Shown one piece after another: positions 1-6,775 of a stretch of 45,892 nt of DNA. The notes under the pieces are model-generated. The model did not search any database. It was given only the letters and a program-made list of their open reading frames with translations, and was not told where the DNA came from. Source of the DNA: Brevinema andersonii (GTDB lineage Bacteria; Spirochaetota; Brevinematia; Brevinematales; Brevinemataceae); the NCBI RefSeq assembly GCF_900112165.1, contig NZ_FOKY01000006.1:1-45892 (forward strand), read 5' to 3'. The translations under genes were made by a program, and so were the position numbers. Within the stretch, counting starts at the first letter, position 1; each line of letters starts with the position of its first letter.

Positions 1-12
1 CCTCTTCTTGGT

Positions 13-41
13 TTGCCATTTTATAAAGAATAGGTTATAGA
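13..41 (+). promoter_or_regulatory. Putative sigma-70 promoter upstream of a foldable region
   Basis: TTGCCA (13-18) and TATAGA (36-41) are separated by 17 bases. The expected transcript start is near 48. No protein gene follows on this strand, so a small RNA is the likeliest product if the promoter is real. Confidence 0.4.
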
Positions 42-47
42 ATAGCC

Positions 48-180
48 AGAATACTAGATATCCTTATAGAATGTAAACATCCCTCCCCAAATATTTTATA
101 GGGAGGAATGCAGCATTAAGGATGATGAATCCTTAAAAGCCTACGGGAAGAATTGGGGGCTCTCTTCATGGGTTTATTCT
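48..180 (+). ncRNA. Candidate structured small RNA
   Basis: From the predicted transcript start, AGAATA (48-53) can pair with TATTCT (175-180) to close the segment. Inside are an arm at 78-110 (CATcCCTCCC with GGGAGGaATG, one mismatch) and a perfect 6-bp hairpin at 118-134 (AAGGAT, loop GATGA, ATCCTT). A closing helix, a long arm and a small hairpin on the 3' side loosely recall the 6S RNA plan, but I see no diagnostic 6S sequence. It could equally be a leader or chance folding in non-coding DNA. No open reading frame covers it. Confidence 0.3.
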
Positions 181-267
181 AACAATTCATCTTTTCTCTT
201 TCTACTTCCTTCCCCTGAAAACAATAGTATAAAAAAACTTGACAAATTTTAATTTTTATAGTTCAAA

Positions 268-313
268 AACTGCAAAACTAAATGTGTCATAACTGCAAAA
301 CTAAATGTTATAT
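268..313. repeat. Two tandem copies of an 18-bp motif, period 23
   Basis: AACTGCAAAACTAAATGT occurs exactly at 268-285 and again at 291-308. Read on the minus strand the core is ACATTTAGTTTTGC, similar to the TTTAGTTTGAGA repeats near 14,540 and 45,600. Multiple short direct repeats of about 22 bp are typical of the ends of some insertion sequences, for example the IS21 family. No transposase is adjacent, so this may be a remnant. Confidence 0.5.
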
Positions 314-395
314 GACATTCATTATTAGATACAATATTATATATAATATCGTAAATTTAGTCAATATTTTTTAGAAAAAACTTGATTTGAATGAT

Positions 396-420
396 ATAAA
401 TGTTTTAGAATAACATTTAT
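396..420. other. Perfect 9-bp hairpin over the trmB stop codon
   Basis: ATAAATGTT (396-404) pairs with AACATTTAT (412-420), and the trmB stop codon lies inside the right arm. The T-run follows the hairpin on the plus strand, not on the trmB strand. It is therefore a poor classical terminator for trmB, although it may still protect the mRNA 3' end. Confidence 0.35.
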
Positions 421-1001
421 ATTTTTTTGAATCGTAGATAGGAAATAGGTCGTAAAGGGCTCATTTTACGGTAAAATAGTGTAGGAAATGTCTTAAAGAG
501 ATTGACTTGAATAGCTGGTTGATATAAACTATACCAGTAGGGGAATAGCCCCAGCTGCTGGACAACATGTTCTGCATATTCTTGGATGTCAGTAACAAAA
601 GATAATGAACCTTCGGATTTTAATACCCTAAGTATATCTGCTATTAAGGAAGGTTTGAAGAGTCTATTTTTCCATTGTTTTGTTTTGAGCCATGGATCAG
701 GAAAATTAATGTTTATCTCTTCAATGGAATATGCTGGCATCATAGAAAGTGCTGTTTGTGCATCTGTATGGAATAAACGAAAATTAGTGATATTTGTTTT
801 TTTAAGCCTATGATAGGCTTTACTAATACGCTTGTGTGAGACATCAATACCAATCCATAATACTTCTGAGTTTTCAGGACAACGAGATAATAAGTAATCT
901 CCGTGACCGCAACCAATATCTAGATAAGTTTTGTCATAGCCTGTGAATAGTTGAAACAAATCAGTATTTGAAGACAGAATATATGAATCACGGTCTGGCA
1001 T
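417..1001 (-). CDS. trmB: tRNA (guanine-N7-)-methyltransferase
   Basis: This enzyme transfers a methyl group from S-adenosylmethionine to G46 in the variable loop of tRNAs, in the cytoplasm. The 194-residue protein has the SAM-binding motif LDIGCGHG (about residues 27-34) and the family hallmark NFPDPW (99-104) followed by a basic stretch that contacts tRNA. It is somewhat shorter than the usual 210-240 residues. Its ATG overlaps the gatC stop codon by one base (TAATG) and no ribosome-binding site is visible, so translation is probably coupled to gatC. Identification is firm. Confidence 0.95.
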   Translation of the reverse strand: MPDRDSYILSSNTDLFQLFTGYDKTYLDIGCGHGDYLLSRCPENSEVLWIGIDVSHKRISKAYHRLKKTNITNFRLFHTDAQTALSMMPAYSIEEININFPDPWLKTKQWKNRLFKPSLIADILRVLKSEGSLSFVTDIQEYAEHVVQQLGLFPYWYSLYQPAIQVNLFKTFPTLFYRKMSPLRPISYLRFKKI

Positions 1002-1282
1002 TATTTTTTTATAATTTGAGGAACAATAATATAGTTATCATCAAATTCCGGAGCATTACGTTTGATTTCTTTGGTAGTCAACCCATCTTGAGCAATATCT
1101 TTTCTCATCGATAAAGGAGCAGAAATAGAACGAACAATCGGTTCCTGATTTTCTACATCAATACTAGCGATTGTTTCCACAAAATGTAATATATTATCCA
1201 TACTATCAGTGAGTTTTTTTCGTTCTTCTTCTTTAAGCTCTAGGTGTGCCAAACGAGCAATATGATTAATATTAAAAGACAT
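1001..1282 (-). CDS. gatC: Asp-tRNA(Asn)/Glu-tRNA(Gln) amidotransferase subunit C
   Basis: GatC is the small scaffold subunit of the GatCAB amidotransferase, which converts Glu-tRNA(Gln) and/or Asp-tRNA(Asn) to the amidated forms. At 93 residues it has the normal size. The N-terminal pattern (HIARLAHLEL, then a DNILHFVETI helix) and the C-terminal FDDNYIIVPQII tail are typical. A GGGAG site lies before the ATG. The gatA and gatB genes are not in this window, so the operon is split. It is transcribed divergently from dnaA across the putative origin. Confidence 0.93.
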   Translation of the reverse strand: MSFNINHIARLAHLELKEEERKKLTDSMDNILHFVETIASIDVENQEPIVRSISAPLSMRKDIAQDGLTTKEIKRNAPEFDDNYIIVPQIIKK

Positions 1283-1306
1283 ATAATTCTCCCAGTGAAT
1301 ATGGAT

Positions 1307-1335
1307 ATAATAAAATGTTTATAAGAATTTTGCAA
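1307..1335 (-). promoter_or_regulatory. Promoter of gatC-trmB
   Basis: On the minus strand, TTGCAA (1335-1330) and TATTAT (1312-1307) are separated by 17 bases. They place the transcript start about 25 bases before the gatC ATG. Confidence 0.6.
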
Positions 1336-1543
1336 ATTTTTATAAAAAAGTTTTTTAATAAATCGCACAATTTGATCAGTTTTGTGCATAAAATTCCGAT
1401 ATTGAATAAGTTATTTAATCTATTATAAAATATAAAGTAAAAATAAAAAAATGCTTAAATTTGTGCGATTTTTTCCAAATTTGAATAAATTATCAAAAAA
1501 ATCGCACAAATTGTTCCTTGTAAAATCCATGTTTTATAGGCTC

Positions 1544-1572
1544 TTGATTTTTGTTTTAAAAAAAAATATAAT
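1544..1572 (+). promoter_or_regulatory. Promoter of dnaA
   Basis: TTGATT (1544-1549) and a perfect TATAAT (1567-1572) are 17 bases apart. The promoter lies just after the last TTGTGCGAT box (1501-1509). If DnaA binds those boxes it could also control its own gene. Confidence 0.65.
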
Positions 1573-1614
1573 ACTGAATCGTAATGAAAATTTCGTAATA
1601 AGGATTTTAATTAT

Positions 1615-2952
1615 ATGGAACTTTGGAATAAAATCTTAGAATATCTGGAACAATTGTTTGAATCCAGTTTTTCTGAAGCTTTTTTGCGCCGTATCCGTTT
1701 CAAGGAGCTGCAAAACAATAACTTAATAGTACTGAGTGCTGATGATGCCTTTAGTAAAGGATGGTTTGAAGAAAATTGTTTAGCGCCGATGAAAGACTTC
1801 CTGCAGGAACAAGGTTATGTATTTGAGGTTTCTATAGAGATAATACCTGTAACGAAGGCCAATCCTGTAGAAATACATGAGCAATCAGGAAAAAAATCGT
1901 TTGAATCTAATAATCACAAAGATATGCATTTGTCTGCTGGATATATATTTGAAAATTTTATTCCTGGTCAATGTAATGATTTTCCTTATCATGCTGCACT
2001 GGCGGTGGTGCAGAGTAGTTTATATAATTCTTATAATCCTCTGGTTGTTACGGGTCCGATTGGATCTGGTAAGACTCATTTGGCTCAAGCGATTGTCCAT
2101 GCTTATATGGGAAAATTTCCTCAAAAAAAAGCGGTATTTGTGACCAGTGAAGAGTTTACTAATGATTTTATTAAGAGTTTGCAGACAAAAAATATGAATA
2201 TTTTTCGAGATAGGTACCGATCGTGTGATTTATTAGTAATGGATGATGTACAAGCACTCGTATCCAGAGAAAGTACGGCAGAAGAGCTAGGAAACGTTTT
2301 TAATACGTTAATTTCTCGGGGTTCACAAATGGTATTCACTGCAGATCGTAGTATTGACATTCTTCAGGGTCTAGATATTCGTCTGAAAACGCGCCTTCAA
2401 GGAGGATTGGCTGTCGAGTTAAAAAATCCTGGCTTTGAGACCAGAAAAGCAATTCTTTTAGCAATGGTCGAACGTGAAAATTATGATATCGATGATAAAA
2501 TTATTAATTTAATTGCAGAATCCATTGAAGGTGATATACGTGCTTTGAAAGGATTTCTAATTAAATTGTTTGCTTATGGTGACTTGAAAAAGAAAAATAT
2601 TTCCTTAAAGTTGGCAAAAGAATTATTGAGTGATAAGATTCAGATTGATATACCGGATGATTTGTCGATTCATGAGATTCAAAAAGCTGTTGCTAAATAT
2701 TTTGGTATTACGTTAGCTTCGATACGTTCTGACAGTAAGTTGAATGCTATTGCCTATCCTCGTCAAGTGGCTATGTTTATCGCTACAAAACATACAAAAC
2801 TATCATCAACAGAAATTGGTAATTTGTTTGGAAAATCGCATAGTACGGTATTGAGATCTGCACAGAAAATAGAAAATGAGTTGCCGAAAAGTACAGACCT
2901 TAGACGTCATGTCGATCGAATTTTGCTGGATCTTATTGATTCGAGACACTAA
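1615..2952 (+). CDS. dnaA: Chromosomal replication initiator protein DnaA
   Basis: DnaA binds origin boxes and opens the duplex in its ATP form. The 445 residues show an N-terminal domain I (about 1-85), a short linker, an AAA+ core with Walker A GPIGSGKTH near 145-153 and Walker B LLVMDD, and a C-terminal DNA-binding domain IV (about 350-445) with AYPRQVAM. The recognition loop is unusual. Where most DnaA proteins have G-(G/K)-R-D-H-T-T-V, this one reads GKSHSTV, one residue shorter and lacking the R-D pair. An AAGGA site precedes the ATG. The gene stands without dnaN and converges on truA with a 4-base overlap. Confidence 0.97.
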   Translation: MELWNKILEYLEQLFESSFSEAFLRRIRFKELQNNNLIVLSADDAFSKGWFEENCLAPMKDFLQEQGYVFEVSIEIIPVTKANPVEIHEQSGKKSFESNNHKDMHLSAGYIFENFIPGQCNDFPYHAALAVVQSSLYNSYNPLVVTGPIGSGKTHLAQAIVHAYMGKFPQKKAVFVTSEEFTNDFIKSLQTKNMNIFRDRYRSCDLLVMDDVQALVSRESTAEELGNVFNTLISRGSQMVFTADRSIDILQGLDIRLKTRLQGGLAVELKNPGFETRKAILLAMVERENYDIDDKIINLIAESIEGDIRALKGFLIKLFAYGDLKKKNISLKLAKELLSDKIQIDIPDDLSIHEIQKAVAKYFGITLASIRSDSKLNAIAYPRQVAMFIATKHTKLSSTEIGNLFGKSHSTVLRSAQKIENELPKSTDLRRHVDRILLDLIDSRH

Positions 2953-3719
2953 TCCCAAGGGTAATGGGCTCTTTTGAAATATAATCCATGTGAAGGTACA
3001 GGCTTCCAGAGTGTGTTGTCTAAAGGAACATTTTGGAACGCATTTTCTATATCGGATGGGTGTAGATTTCCACGTGCAGCTGCTAAGCCAATGCCAATCA
3101 AACTACGGATCATTCCTCGAAGAAATCCTTCACCTTGAATGAAAAAAAGTAAAACATTGTCTTTTTTTCGTATTGAAAAGTAATCTAATCTTCTAATAGT
3201 AGTTTTATGTTTTTTCTCTTCTTGACTGTAACCATAACAAAAATGTTTAAAATCTTTTTGGCCGATAAAAAGTTTTGAAATTTGTTGTAGTTTTTCTACA
3301 TCAAGAGGACTAATATCATGATACATTTTATGAGCCCAAAATGGCGGAAGAATAAGACCTTGATAAATCAAATACATATAAGTTCTTGCTATACAACTGA
3401 ATGTAGCATGAAATTTATGTGGTTTTTCTTGAATACTGTATACTCTGATATCAGGAGGCAGTTTGTTATTCAGAATTGAGGTGATTTTATGTTGAGGGAG
3501 ACAATCATTTTTTGTGCGGAAATGTGCTGTATATTTTACAGCATGAGCTCCAGCGTCAGTACGCCCAGCACCCCAAGTGAAAATTTTTTCATTATATAGT
3601 TCTGATAAAATAGAATTTAAAGTTCCTTGTATTGTTGGAACATCAGATTGGGTATGCCATCCTTTAAAATTTGTGCCGTCGTACGATATTGTTAACATAT
3701 ATGTTTTTTTTTCTGTCAT
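2949..3719 (-). CDS. truA: tRNA pseudouridine(38-40) synthase TruA
   Basis: TruA isomerises uridines 38, 39 and 40 in the anticodon stem of many tRNAs. The 256-residue length is normal. The catalytic aspartate is D55 in GAGRTDAGAHA, and the N-terminal ISYDGTNFKGW motif is typical. A GGAG site lies before the ATG. The 3' end overlaps that of dnaA on the opposite strand. It has its own strong promoter immediately upstream and appears to be transcribed alone. Confidence 0.96.
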   Translation of the reverse strand: MTEKKTYMLTISYDGTNFKGWHTQSDVPTIQGTLNSILSELYNEKIFTWGAGRTDAGAHAVKYTAHFRTKNDCLPQHKITSILNNKLPPDIRVYSIQEKPHKFHATFSCIARTYMYLIYQGLILPPFWAHKMYHDISPLDVEKLQQISKLFIGQKDFKHFCYGYSQEEKKHKTTIRRLDYFSIRKKDNVLLFFIQGEGFLRGMIRSLIGIGLAAARGNLHPSDIENAFQNVPLDNTLWKPVPSHGLYFKRAHYPWD

Positions 3720-3736
3720 AAATTCTCCATTGTTTT

Positions 3737-3765
3737 ATTATACGGTAATAATATTTTTTTGTAAA
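3737..3765 (-). promoter_or_regulatory. Promoter of truA
   Basis: On the minus strand, TTTACA (3765-3760) and a perfect TATAAT (3742-3737) are 17 bases apart. The -35 box sits in the T-run of the preceding terminator. Confidence 0.65.
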
Positions 3766-3791
3766 AAAACTCTCCGTTTAAGGAGAGTTTT
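3762..3791 (-). terminator. Intrinsic terminator of the ECF sigma operon
   Basis: On the minus strand a 9-bp stem (AAACTCTCC with GGAGAGTTT) has a short loop and is followed directly by a run of T. It lies 17 bases past the stop codon of the Spy-like gene and separates this operon from truA. Confidence 0.85.
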
Positions 3792-3808
3792 AGAATTTTT
3801 TCTTTGTT

Positions 3809-4306
3809 CTATTTTAATAAAGTATTAACTTGCTGATTTTTTTCGGTTTCAAGATTAAGTCTCATAGATTTTTCTTCTAATTTCAATTTTTGATACTCTT
3901 GATCTTTAGCTTTTAATTTATTTATCAGTTCTTTAACGGCAGCTTGATCATTGGTTTTTTGTGCTTGAGCCATATCAATTTCAAGTAATATCATTTCATA
4001 TTTAAGATCAGTGTATTTCATTTTGAAAGCCAGGCGTTGTTGATCCCATTTTTTTCTGAATTCTGATTCAATTTTAGCCATTCCACGTTGTTGTTCGGGG
4101 GTAGCATTGTAAAACATTGTTTCATGTTTTTTACGGTCGTGTTGGCTCATTTTGTGTTTACGATAGCCAGGATCATCGAAAGAATCAAAATCCATATGTC
4201 GAGAACCGTAAGCCATGTAATGGTCAGAAAGACTCTTTGTAAAATTTATACGTGGAACCATCGAAAATGCAAAAAGGGCCAATAAAAGTATTCCTAATTT
4301 TTTCAT
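3809..4306 (-). CDS. Exported Spy/CpxP-like (LTXXQ-type) protein
   Basis: This 165-residue protein begins with a signal peptide (MKKLGILLLALFAFSMV). The mature part is charged and helical, and contains NATPEQQRGMAKIESEFRKKW (about 89-109), which resembles the repeated LTPEQ motif of Spy, CpxP and ZraP. Those periplasmic proteins act as chaperones or metal/stress sensors. A Met- and His-rich stretch (about residues 30-60) precedes the helices. It is the last gene of an operon led by an ECF sigma factor, with a GAGGAG site and a hairpin just upstream. A role in envelope stress is inferred from this context. Confidence 0.65.
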   Translation of the reverse strand: MKKLGILLLALFAFSMVPRINFTKSLSDHYMAYGSRHMDFDSFDDPGYRKHKMSQHDRKKHETMFYNATPEQQRGMAKIESEFRKKWDQQRLAFKMKYTDLKYEMILLEIDMAQAQKTNDQAAVKELINKLKAKDQEYQKLKLEEKSMRLNLETEKNQQVNTLLK

Positions 4307-4325
4307 ATTGTCTCCTCATGTTTTT

Positions 4326-4364
4326 ATTTATGATCACTATCTTTAGAAAATAGCTATCATAAAT
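4326..4364. other. Inverted repeat between the two exported-protein genes
   Basis: ATTTATGAT (4326-4334) pairs exactly with ATCATAAAT (4356-4364), and an inner CTAT/ATAG can extend the stem. No T-run follows on the operon strand, so it is more likely an mRNA processing or stabilising hairpin, or an operator, than a terminator. Confidence 0.4.
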
Positions 4365-4365
4365 T

Positions 4366-4929
4366 TTAGTTTGATATCTCATTATATAATTTAAGCAATT
4401 TTTCTGTTAATTGTTGAGGATTTTGCTCAAATTCTATAATTTTTTTTGAAGTTTTTTCTATATATTTATTGTAAATTTCTTCCGATTGTTTTTGTAAAGT
4501 ATTTACGTGTTCCAAAACCAATGCTTGCATGTTGGATGTATTATTGTATAATTTTTTGTAGGCTTGGAGAATGGGATGATTCATATCACGTCCTTGTTTT
4601 TGTTCATTAAGAAGATATTTTAATTCTTTCATGATAAGCTTTCGTTCTTCCCTAAGAAGCTCCTCTCGCCGAACAAAATTCTCTTTAAGGATACGAGCTT
4701 GCCCTGTTGCTTTGATAATGTCATCTTCTATCTGAAGTACAGTAACAAAATCAAAAATCTTATTTCGCATACGTCGATGATTCTTTTTATGTGATTCTTT
4801 TAGGTAAGGGCGGAAAAATGGAGGAAACCATTGGTTTTCGGATTTTTTTTCGTTAGGGAAAGGTAGTCTATCATTACTAAAGGCCATCCCCGTAATGCTG
4901 AGTAATAAAATAAAATAAAATCTTTTCAT
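4366..4929 (-). CDS. Exported helical protein of the ECF sigma operon
   Basis: Translated from the ATG at 4929, this is a 187-residue protein with a signal peptide (MKRFYFILLLSITGMAFS) and a long, highly charged helical body. An ATG 42 bases further upstream is open but would overlap the preceding gene. A GGAG site sits eight bases before the 4929 start, one base after the upstream stop codon. The helical body and size resemble periplasmic metal/stress sensors of the CnrX/ZraP kind, but I see no diagnostic motif. It is co-transcribed with the sigma factor, the membrane protein and the Spy-like gene. Confidence 0.6.
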   Translation of the reverse strand: MKRFYFILLLSITGMAFSNDRLPFPNEKKSENQWFPPFFRPYLKESHKKNHRRMRNKIFDFVTVLQIEDDIIKATGQARILKENFVRREELLREERKLIMKELKYLLNEQKQGRDMNHPILQAYKKLYNNTSNMQALVLEHVNTLQKQSEEIYNKYIEKTSKKIIEFEQNPQQLTEKLLKLYNEISN

Positions 4930-4930
4930 A

Positions 4931-5227
4931 TTACTCTCCAGTAAATAAAATAGAATACATATATTCAGCATTATTAAAAATTTGTTCCCTTTCTTGTTCC
5001 AATTGCTGGAGTACTAATTTTTGGTGGGAATTTTGCTGATACATAATATGTGTACCAAGTGCTAATATACATACAAGGACCCCTAGGGATCCTATTAATC
5101 GAAAATTAGTACAAATTTTTGCTTCTTCACATGCTACCAGTTTTTCAAATTTTTGGTCAATATTTTTATGGAGAATATTTTCGTTTTTCAATTGATCTAA
5201 TAACATATTTAATTCAGTATCGGTCAT
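4931..5227 (-). CDS. Small one-pass membrane protein, likely anti-sigma factor
   Basis: The 98-residue protein has an N-terminal cytoplasmic segment, one membrane helix (about residues 43-63, IGSLGVLVCILALGTHIMY) and a short charged C-terminal tail. Its start overlaps the sigma-factor stop by four bases (ATGA), the usual arrangement for an ECF sigma factor and its membrane anti-sigma factor. The zinc-binding HxxxCxxC anti-sigma motif is absent, so the assignment rests on position and topology. It would hold the sigma factor at the membrane until a periplasmic signal releases it. Confidence 0.55.
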   Translation of the reverse strand: MTDTELNMLLDQLKNENILHKNIDQKFEKLVACEEAKICTNFRLIGSLGVLVCILALGTHIMYQQNSHQKLVLQQLEQEREQIFNNAEYMYSILFTGE

Positions 5228-5724
5228 TCTGTTACCTCGAATTGATTACTTAGTATTTTCATTAATTTTTTTCTTGCCCTGTGCCGTAGTGATTTTGTGG
5301 CTGTCAGGGATAATTTAAGAATTTCCGAGCACTCTTGAAATGAGCGGTCTTCCAGATCCTTAAGAATAATAATTTCTTTTTCTCTGTAGCTCAACTGATT
5401 AATACCATCCCAAAGTTCTTCAAGAGTTTCTGTATGTACCGTATAGGCTTCCGGTGATAACTGCGCATCGGGAATATCATCAACAGTGTCCAAGCCAAGA
5501 AAAATCCGAGCTTTGGATTTCAAGTATTCTTTGTAAGCAATGTTCCTTGCAATAGTAACTGTATAAGCAATAGGTGAATCCATCACAGAAACTTTATCCC
5601 ATCGTTTCCATACTTCTATAAAAGCCCTTGCAGTACTCTCTTCGGCTAAATCCTTGTTAGTGCGTGCCCGGCAGAGACGGTACACTAAGGTTTTATTCTG
5701 TGCGTAAAACTCGTTAAATGTCAT
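5224..5724 (-). CDS. ECF-type RNA polymerase sigma factor
   Basis: This alternative sigma factor directs RNA polymerase to stress promoters. The 166 residues hold region 2 (about 1-75, including ARAFIEVWKRWDKV) and region 4 (about 105-160, LSYREKEIIILKDLEDRSFQECSEIL followed by a helix-turn-helix and a basic end). No region 1 or 3 is present, as expected for the ECF class. An AAAGGA site lies about 13 bases before the ATG. It heads a run with a membrane protein and two exported proteins. Confidence 0.9.
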   Translation of the reverse strand: MTFNEFYAQNKTLVYRLCRARTNKDLAEESTARAFIEVWKRWDKVSVMDSPIAYTVTIARNIAYKEYLKSKARIFLGLDTVDDIPDAQLSPEAYTVHTETLEELWDGINQLSYREKEIIILKDLEDRSFQECSEILKLSLTATKSLRHRARKKLMKILSNQFEVTE

Positions 5725-5740
5725 AATATTTCTGCGTTCC

Positions 5741-5770
5741 TTTATAATTTAAATAAGTGGTTTTGTTGAA
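5741..5770 (-). promoter_or_regulatory. Possible promoter of the ECF sigma operon
   Basis: On the minus strand, TTCAAC (5770-5765) and TATAAA (5746-5741) are 18 bases apart. The match is moderate. I did not find a clear GGAAC-type ECF promoter at the right distance from the start, so autoregulation is not evident. Confidence 0.35.
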
Positions 5771-5794
5771 AAAAGGATTTGTTTTTTATAAAAT

Positions 5795-6775
5795 TTATTC
5801 TAAATTGTTAGTCATAATTCCTTTTGGAAGGAATCTTGATAAATCAGGCAAATCTTCCTGAGGGCCTTGTGCTTTCAGGAGCAGCATAGCGGTTGTGCTG
5901 TTATTAAGCTGTGCTAATTGATATGCTGTTAGGCCTTGTTTGTTTTTTGCATAGATATCAGCTCCTCTCGAAATCAGAGTTTGGATAATTTCAGGAAAGT
6001 CATAGGCACTGGCTAGCATGAGGGCTGTTTCTTTATAATTGTTATTTATATTAAGATCTGCGCCATACTTAAGAAGAAGATCAACTGCTTCAACATCATT
6101 TTCAATAACAGCAAACATTAAAGCTGTCCAACCTTGTTTATCTTGGATATCAGTATTAGCTCCTGCTTGAAGCAGAGTTTCGACGGCTCTTATGCTGCCA
6201 TGCCTCGATGCGATCATAAGTGCAGTAGCACCTTCACTATTTTGCTGATCGATATTTTTTATGTGATACAGCAAGGCAACAATAGACTCAAAACTTTCAA
6301 GTTCGCTCGCGAGCATCAAAGGGCTTAATGATTTTTTATTCATGATGTGGATATTGGCTTTGTTGCGCAGCAGAAGAGAAATAATCATAGGATTATTAGC
6401 TTCGATAGCATAGAAAAGCGCTGAATTCCCTACTTGATCGACTGCATTGATAGGCACATTGCGTTTGAGTAAATAGGAAATAAGATTAATATCTTTATTT
6501 TGTACAGCTAACATCAAAGTTGTTTGTCCTGCTTTGTTGGTGTGATAAATATTTCCATTGTTTTGCAGAAAAAATTTGATTGCAGCTGATTGCTTATAAC
6601 TGATAGCAGTCGTCAAAAGATTGTCTCCATAATCGTTAGTTATATTAATTTGTTTTTCGAAGTCTGGTAAGTTACGTATGGAATTGATATCTCCTGATTG
6701 TGCCATATCGAAAATATTGTAGCTGTAAATATATTGACAGTTGAGTAATAATAAAACATATACAAAACGCAGCAT
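5795..6775 (-). CDS. Exported ankyrin-repeat protein (downstream copy)
   Basis: The 326 residues begin with a signal peptide (MLRFVYVLLLLNCQYIYS) and continue as about eight ankyrin repeats of 33 residues, with the typical G-x-TALM-A and LL-x-x-GAD pattern, to residue about 305. A short non-repeat tail follows. Ankyrin repeats bind other proteins, and export places this one in the periplasm or outside. The start codon overlaps the stop of the upstream ankyrin gene (TAATG), so the two are coupled. The partner is unknown. The ECF sigma gene lies 70 bases downstream on the same strand. Confidence 0.85.
   Translation of the reverse strand: MLRFVYVLLLLNCQYIYSYNIFDMAQSGDINSIRNLPDFEKQINITNDYGDNLLTTAISYKQSAAIKFFLQNNGNIYHTNKAGQTTLMLAVQNKDINLISYLLKRNVPINAVDQVGNSALFYAIEANNPMIISLLLRNKANIHIMNKKSLSPLMLASELESFESIVALLYHIKNIDQQNSEGATALMIASRHGSIRAVETLLQAGANTDIQDKQGWTALMFAVIENDVEAVDLLLKYGADLNINNNYKETALMLASAYDFPEIIQTLISRGADIYAKNKQGLTAYQLAQLNNSTTAMLLLKAQGPQEDLPDLSRFLPKGIMTNNLE

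Larger units (their letters stand above)
1283..1614. other. Putative replication origin (oriC) upstream of dnaA
   Basis: This 332-bp, extremely AT-rich gap precedes dnaA. It holds three exact copies of TTGTGCGAT: minus strand 1362-1370, plus strand 1461-1469, minus strand 1501-1509. It also holds one canonical-looking DnaA box, TTATGCACA (minus strand, 1383-1391). The last two TTGTGCGAT copies face each other, and each is flanked by AATT on one side and a T-run on the other. Repeated 9-mers beside dnaA in AT-rich DNA are the usual look of a bacterial origin. That these particular boxes bind this DnaA is inference. Confidence 0.65.

Noticed and set aside
239-262. TTGACA with a nearby TATAGT as a promoter
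   Set aside because: The spacing is only 12 bases, too short for a sigma-70 promoter.
1451-1639. A 62-codon plus-strand frame before dnaA
   Set aside because: It runs through the repeated origin boxes and the dnaA promoter, has no ribosome-binding site, and its composition reflects AT-rich DNA.
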